A DNA stretch of 64,000 bases from Phallusia mammillata (Eukaryota; Chordata; Ascidiacea; Phlebobranchia; Ascidiidae): NCBI GenBank assembly GCA_003260075.1, contig QLIY01000372.1, forward strand, positions 1 through 64,000. The letters are read 5' to 3'. A program made the translations under genes and the position numbers. Position 1 is the stretch's first letter, and each line of letters begins with the position of its first letter. This document shows positions 61,101-64,000 of this stretch, in pieces. Under the pieces are notes generated by a model. It was given only the letters and a program-made list of their open reading frames with translations. It did no database searches and was not told the DNA's origin.

Positions 61101-62171
61101 AGTACTGACCAGAACAACAAAACTGTCAAAAAAGTCTGGAAGAAAATTAAAAATAAGGTTAAAAGGAATAAAAGGTTGGAAGACATATATTAGCAGCAAC
61201 AAAATGAGTATTTCAAGTTTGATTGTCGTTGTTTTTTGAAGGTCCCAATTTGAAAGGAAGAATCAACCTAGGTCAGAGTTTTTCAAATAGAAATGTTACT
61301 GAAGAAAATGAAGCAGGTTAGCGGTATTGGAGGTGTTAATAAAAAAATGCCTAAGGACAGTTATGCAGCTTTTTATTAACAGTATTGTAAAAATGCTGAT
61401 ATAGTAACCAGATTTTTACACTAACTGCATTTAAATGTTACAGTAACACAATATTAAAATTTTAACACAATTCTATTTCTTTACTGAGAACATTGTTCGT
61501 ACCAACCCATTATACAATTTCACTTTTTTTATTTGACAGGTTCCAAAGGTGGCTGCTACTCCAATGCAGTGATGTCAACTTCCATTAAGAATGCAGAGCG
61601 TCCAGGAGGGGTGATTCGTGTTTACAGTGACCCCGTTAGCGACAAGCTCACACCAGGAACTTTCATTCCATATTGTTCAATGGCTAATGCACAACTTAGC
61701 TTTCATGGCTACAGAGATGCTGTAAAGTTCTTTGTGTCTGTTCCAGGTATTGTAAACATTACCTTCTTGGCTTTATTGTTACAGAACATTATGTTTGTAT
61801 TTTGTTCTTGAAAAAGAAAACTCAAGTTGTTTTAGTACTGATAAAGCAGTACTTTTAACTATCTGATCAATAAACCTATTTATACTTGGATACTGAATGA
61901 GTTCTATTCTGTGTATCTTTTGGAAGTATATTTTGCATTTTTAGGTTGTGTAACTCAATCCTCACCTTGTGTTCATACCACCTATGGAGCTTCACCTACA
62001 AAATTGAATTCCCAAACTGAAAATGAAGGGACTTTAGTAATCAGCGGCGGGGAAGGATATGTTGATTTTCGAATGGGTGATTTAGGTGCCATTTCCCCTA
62101 ATGATAAACGAACTGAGCATTCTACTTTACAGAATAGCCATATTATAGTTTGGCAACTTACTTCTTCTTAG
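43251..62171 (+). CDS. SPAG9: JNK-interacting protein 3/4-type scaffold
   Basis: Cytosolic adaptor linking kinesin-1 and dynein to vesicles and scaffolding JNK/p38 signalling. Thirty exons give 1354 residues (human 1321-1336): 43251-43316, 43837-43975, 44384-44599, 44759-44829, 44901-44995, 45891-46053, 46377-46482, 46596-46775, 47633-47777, 48077-48192, 48270-48338, 50590-50722, 50783-50933, 52270-52466, 53760-53975, 54545-54604, 56268-56328, 56657-56767, 56918-57085, 57485-57701, 58149-58214, 58423-58518, 58586-58629, 58817-58977, 59063-59211, 59276-59424, 59801-60003, 60215-60297, 61540-61746 and 61945-62171. Order: RH1 domain (exon 2), coiled coils (exons 3-5 and 12-13), RH2 helix ([20 protein letters not shown], exon 14), CGWSLP, then a WD40-like propeller (exons 24-30; [24 protein letters not shown]). 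Several exons are duplicated by C-run joins. [12 protein letters not shown] favours JIP4 slightly over JIP3. Confidence 0.93.
45260..45531. mobile_element. Non-autonomous hAT-like element in JIP intron 5
   Basis: The left end is CAGTGGTGGGATTCAC and the right end GTGGTGGGATTCAGTC when inverted. A perfect 8-bp flanking duplication CATAAATC lies at 45252-45259 and 45532-45539. GAACCGG/CCGGTTC motifs lie inside both ends. A C run (45402-45411) with a ~50-base back-jump duplication lies inside, so the true element is shorter. Confidence 0.8.
47745..49850. repeat. Duplicated block covering JIP exons 9 (end) to 11
   Basis: After C runs at 49119-49129 and 49238-49247 the sequence returns to the end of exon 9 and repeats exon 10 and exon 11 (copies near 49574-49690 and 49777-49846). 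The exons are near identical but the introns are clearly diverged. Two allelic contigs in series explain this better than real exon duplication, because the second exon 9 is cut mid-exon by the C run. Confidence 0.75.
50640..51955. repeat. Duplicated block covering JIP exons 12 (end) and 13
   Basis: Exon 12 from AAAGAATGCTCTTAATG onward and all of exon 13 are repeated after the C run at 51653-51662, with silent differences in exon 13. The extra stretch 51010-51650 before the run contains a dispersed repeat absent from the second version. Confidence 0.75.
51026..51540. repeat. Third copy of the hairpin-ended dispersed repeat
   Basis: It starts TTATGGGCCCCCTTTCCTGA with AGGGGACACATGTTG, followed by ACGTTTTGGTCAAGAAAGAA as in the USP39 intron copy, and further on by CCACAGCCCCCCAAAACGTG as in the TXNDC5 intron copy. 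No coding frame is seen. Confidence 0.55.
52140..52340. repeat. Partial duplicate of JIP exon 14 start
   Basis: GATGTGGTGCC through GATGGCACGGGT appears first at 52150-52206, is broken by C 52210-52219, and is repeated intact within exon 14 at 52270. The first copy ends mid-exon. Confidence 0.8.
52871..53024. mobile_element. Short MITE in JIP intron 14
   Basis: Inverted ends TAGGGTTGG and CCAACCCTA flank about 154 bp. The flanks CTTATTAC (52863-52870) and CTTATTGC (53025-53032) match at seven of eight bases. The parallel intron copy at about 53600-53660 lacks it, reading through the target region, which fits a presence/absence allele. Confidence 0.65.
53150..53760. repeat. Second version of JIP intron 14 after a C run
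   Basis: The start of exon 15 (53159-53207) is broken by C 53208-53217. The sequence then jumps back to the end of exon 14 (CATCAATATTTCAGTT) and repeats the whole intron in a diverged form before the intact exon 15. Confidence 0.8.
53815..54270. repeat. Duplicate of most of JIP exon 15
   Basis: From CAGAACCTCCTCGACAATTG to the exon end and donor, exon 15 is repeated after C 54039-54048 with only silent-looking differences. The second copy has no acceptor of its own. Confidence 0.8.
54370..55440. repeat. Duplicate of JIP exon 16 and flanks
   Basis: Sequence from ACATATTAATTGCTCTGTTG onward recurs after C 54884-54893 and includes a full second exon 16 (55057-55116) with acceptor and donor. 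Including both would keep phase neutral only if one is skipped (60 nt), so the transcript needs checking, but the join makes an allele copy more likely. Confidence 0.7.
58061..58118. repeat. 58-base C homopolymer in JIP intron 20
   Basis: Pure C between TTTTATTATG and TTTTGCAAAATTTTGCC, 30 bases before the acceptor of exon 21. It resembles the other long runs that replace unresolved sequence. Polyproline frames across it are artefacts. Confidence 0.8.
58688..58762 (+). CDS. Possible alternative terminal exon of the JIP gene
   Basis: After the acceptor GATTTAG, 24 codons in phase with exon 23 ([12 protein letters not shown]...) end at TAG 58760-58762. Used as a last exon, it would give a JIP protein lacking the WD40-like propeller. 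The main model skips it, because exon 23 and the exon at 58817 join in phase 0. This is read from splice signals only. Confidence 0.3.
   Translation, partial: TPKEGEKITWTDINYQLKGLGSSS
60833..61239 (+). CDS. Possible optional Cys-rich exon of the JIP gene
   Basis: After a good acceptor (TTTGTAATTTGTAG) an open frame of 135 codons continues in the phase left by the exon ending at 60297 and stops at TGA 61239. It is rich in Lys/Arg and has clustered cysteines (CLVCKKY, TCTCRLH). A GT at 61165 would give the phase needed to join the next constitutive exon (61540). Known JIP3/4 proteins have no comparable insert. It could be an alternative terminal exon, a cassette, or chance. Confidence 0.3.
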
Positions 62172-62929
62172 TTACTGCATTTCCCTCTTCAAGATTTTGG
62201 GCATATTTGTTGCATGTATTTCATTATAGTACATTAGTGTTACATTATGACTGCGCGAAAGGTAAAATATAATGTTATTACACTTGCCATTACCTGCTAA
62301 GAAATTTCTAACATGCATTTTTTAATCCGATGAAGAGAAAACAACATAAAACCGAAATTGTCATTAAAACTGAATTGCCAAATATTTTATGAATTATTGT
62401 AGAAGTGGATGAAACCAAAAGATAGTGCATACAAGTGTGGGTTTTTTTGTAAGGGGTTGGCTGCCTTAGATTGTTTTTATTCTATTGTTGGAATGTTTTC
62501 TCTGTTGTGTGGTGTACAAACTGTATATATATAAGAGAAGTTTATGATTTTGAGCATTAACAGGGCAGTATTATTTTAACACAGCCTGAGACATATTTAC
62601 CTTGCCTAAGCAACAAAAAAATGGATGCAATGCGTAATAAATTATGAATGGAAAAATAGGGCAAAACTGTACACTTGATGTTTTATCTGTGTTAAGTGTA
62701 AACTAAATGGAACACCAACATTCCACTGGCTCTTTGCTTTGCACATACTGTCACCTTTGTTGCATATGCTTGGCCGTTGATGTGATTTGTGCAATTGTAT
62801 GATGTTTTATTCTTTTCGTTGAGTTTTGTTGTTCCAAATATTTGTTCTTAAAAGGTTATTTTCATTCAATGAGACTGTGTCAAGCATGTTTTGTTCTTTC
62901 TGTAAAAGCTGGTGTTCAAGCAACTATCA

Positions 62930-62935
62930 AATAAA
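62930..62935 (+). terminator. Polyadenylation signal of the JIP gene
   Basis: AATAAA about 760 bp after the JIP stop codon, followed by a GTGTGTTT-rich downstream element. It is the best signal in the 3' UTR region. Confidence 0.5.
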
Positions 62936-62939
62936 ATAT

Positions 62940-63644
62940 AACACGTGTGTTTACTGATGTTAGCAATCAACCCAAAAAGTAGACTCCAATTTTATAAAAA
63001 ACGAATGTACCAAGGCTAACCAGTGATGTAGCCTAAAGTTGTCAAAATGTTGTAAATCTATACAAAATTCTTGGAGTGTAGTCCCTTACTTTTAGGCCGC
63101 GTCAATGAGAATAAATTCGAGGTGTTGTCAGGTTTGAGTTCGAGTACTATCAGTGCATAGTTCAGCCAATTATAATTTCGACGACCCGAAAAGTTTAAAT
63201 AAACCTGGTGTGAATATCAAAAATGCGATATAAAACAAAATGTTCTTAACAAGTTGTTGCGAAAAAAAAACTTATTATAGGCCTTAACCCAAGAAACCAA
63301 GAAGACTGGGGCCGAGACAAATCCGCTGTACGTCACGCAAGTTTGGTAAAATTTCATGGCCAATAATGTTTTGTCACGTGACATGACGTTGCAAATTCGC
63401 GAAAGCTCTGTCATGATTGTCATCTGTGGTTGACGTATTTTTCGACTATTTTTAAGTGAACGCCCAGACAAAGACGTTAAATTTTGTTGGTAACAAAGTG
63501 TGAAAGAAACATTAGATTTTTTGATTCTATATTTCGTAGTCGCTACAAACTGTTAGGTGGTTATTGTTGGCTTTTACCTCACTGAAGTTTATTTTTCTGA
63601 GAAGTATATTTTCGGTTTGCCAGCTTTATTTTCAGTACAAAACC
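62940..63644. other. Intergenic and 5' region of the ZFAND2-like gene
   Basis: No exon recognised. A TGACGT motif lies at 63433-63438 (on the reverse strand reading ACGTCA) and CACGTGAC at about 63374-63381, within 300 bp of the next start codon. These are promoter-like but unproven. Confidence 0.35.
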
Positions 63645-63699
63645 ATGGAGTTTCCAGATTTGGGTAAACATTGTGCAGAGCGTTCCTGTCACCAGCTCG
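63645..63699 (+). CDS. AN1-type zinc-finger protein, first exon (ZFAND2-like), gene cut by window end
   Basis: The ATG in a good context (AACCATGG) opens MEFPDLGKHC, then AERSCHQL, followed by a donor GTAAGTG at 63700. The opening MEFPDLGKHC, the two cysteines and the L-junction match the start of ZFAND2A/AIRAP and ZFAND2B, which bind the proteasome or ER and help clear damaged proteins. Only 18 codons plus one base are in the window; the rest, including most zinc ligands, lies beyond 64000. Confidence 0.75.
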
Positions 63700-64000
63700 G
63701 TAAGTGTAGTTTCTGTGTCAGGTATGTACAAATTAAGAATTAAAGGGCTTATCTGTCAAAACATTTGAGTCATAGAGTTTACAGTGTTATAATTGAAGTC
63801 AGATTGAACAGTAGTTAAAAGTGTAGCAACATTTCTTGTGTGAAATTTTTGATTGTTCACAAAGTTGTGTTTATAGAATGTATAACTTACCTTAGTCAAA
63901 GCGATTTTGCTGTAAACAAAAATGATTTTTTGTAAAGGTTTTTGTACTTTTTTGTGTAAATCTCATCCTACGAAAACATCGAAATGGTTATTTGTTTGAG

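Noticed and set aside
1-64000. CRISPR arrays, bacterial operons, prophage
   Set aside because: There is no regularly spaced direct repeat with unique spacers, and all recognised genes are spliced metazoan genes.

Overview
The window is eukaryotic nuclear DNA. It is AT-rich and gene-dense, with short GT-AG introns, many small hAT-type transposons and metazoan gene families. Gene density, intron size and strong sequence polymorphism fit a small-genome chordate such as an ascidian (Ciona-like tunicate). That placement is an inference; no marker here proves the species.

Layout. 0.8-12.9 kb: two tandem copies of a hydroxylysine kinase-like gene (HYKK, + strand), separated and decorated by transposon insertions that differ between the copies (hAT elements, Penelope-like fragments with hammerhead-ribozyme-like motifs) and with a local inversion at the end of copy 2. 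14.2-19.0 kb: elongation factor 1-alpha with a recognisable promoter. 21.1-26.3 kb: a three-thioredoxin-domain ER protein (TXNDC5 type, ending KDEL), converging on a mitochondrial RBFA homologue on the minus strand (26.9-28.4 kb). 29.4-34.4 kb: USP39, the catalytically dead splicing deubiquitinase homologue. 35.3-36.6 kb: an intronless DUF21/CBS membrane protein. 37.4-39.5 kb: an ankyrin-repeat, SOCS-box (ASB-type) gene, tail to tail with inositol monophosphatase (minus, 39.5-41.3 kb). 43.3-62.2 kb: a 30-exon JIP3/JIP4 (SPAG9-type) kinesin/dynein scaffold. 63.6 kb to the end: first exon of a ZFAND2-type AN1 zinc-finger gene. The genes are housekeeping loci with no shared pathway and no operon.

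Assembly caution. About 19 homopolymer C (once G) runs occur, most 10-12 bases and four of 58-66 bases. Nearly every short run sits where the sequence jumps back and repeats what preceded it, with allelic differences. Single N bases at 5211, 30383 and 41852 do the same or mark other joins. I read these as contig or haplotype joins, not biology. They duplicate exons of HYKK copy 1 and the JIP gene on paper, and one hides a splice donor in the inositol monophosphatase gene. Coding models below were built by following splice sites and reading phase; all models without gaps close on a whole number of codons.
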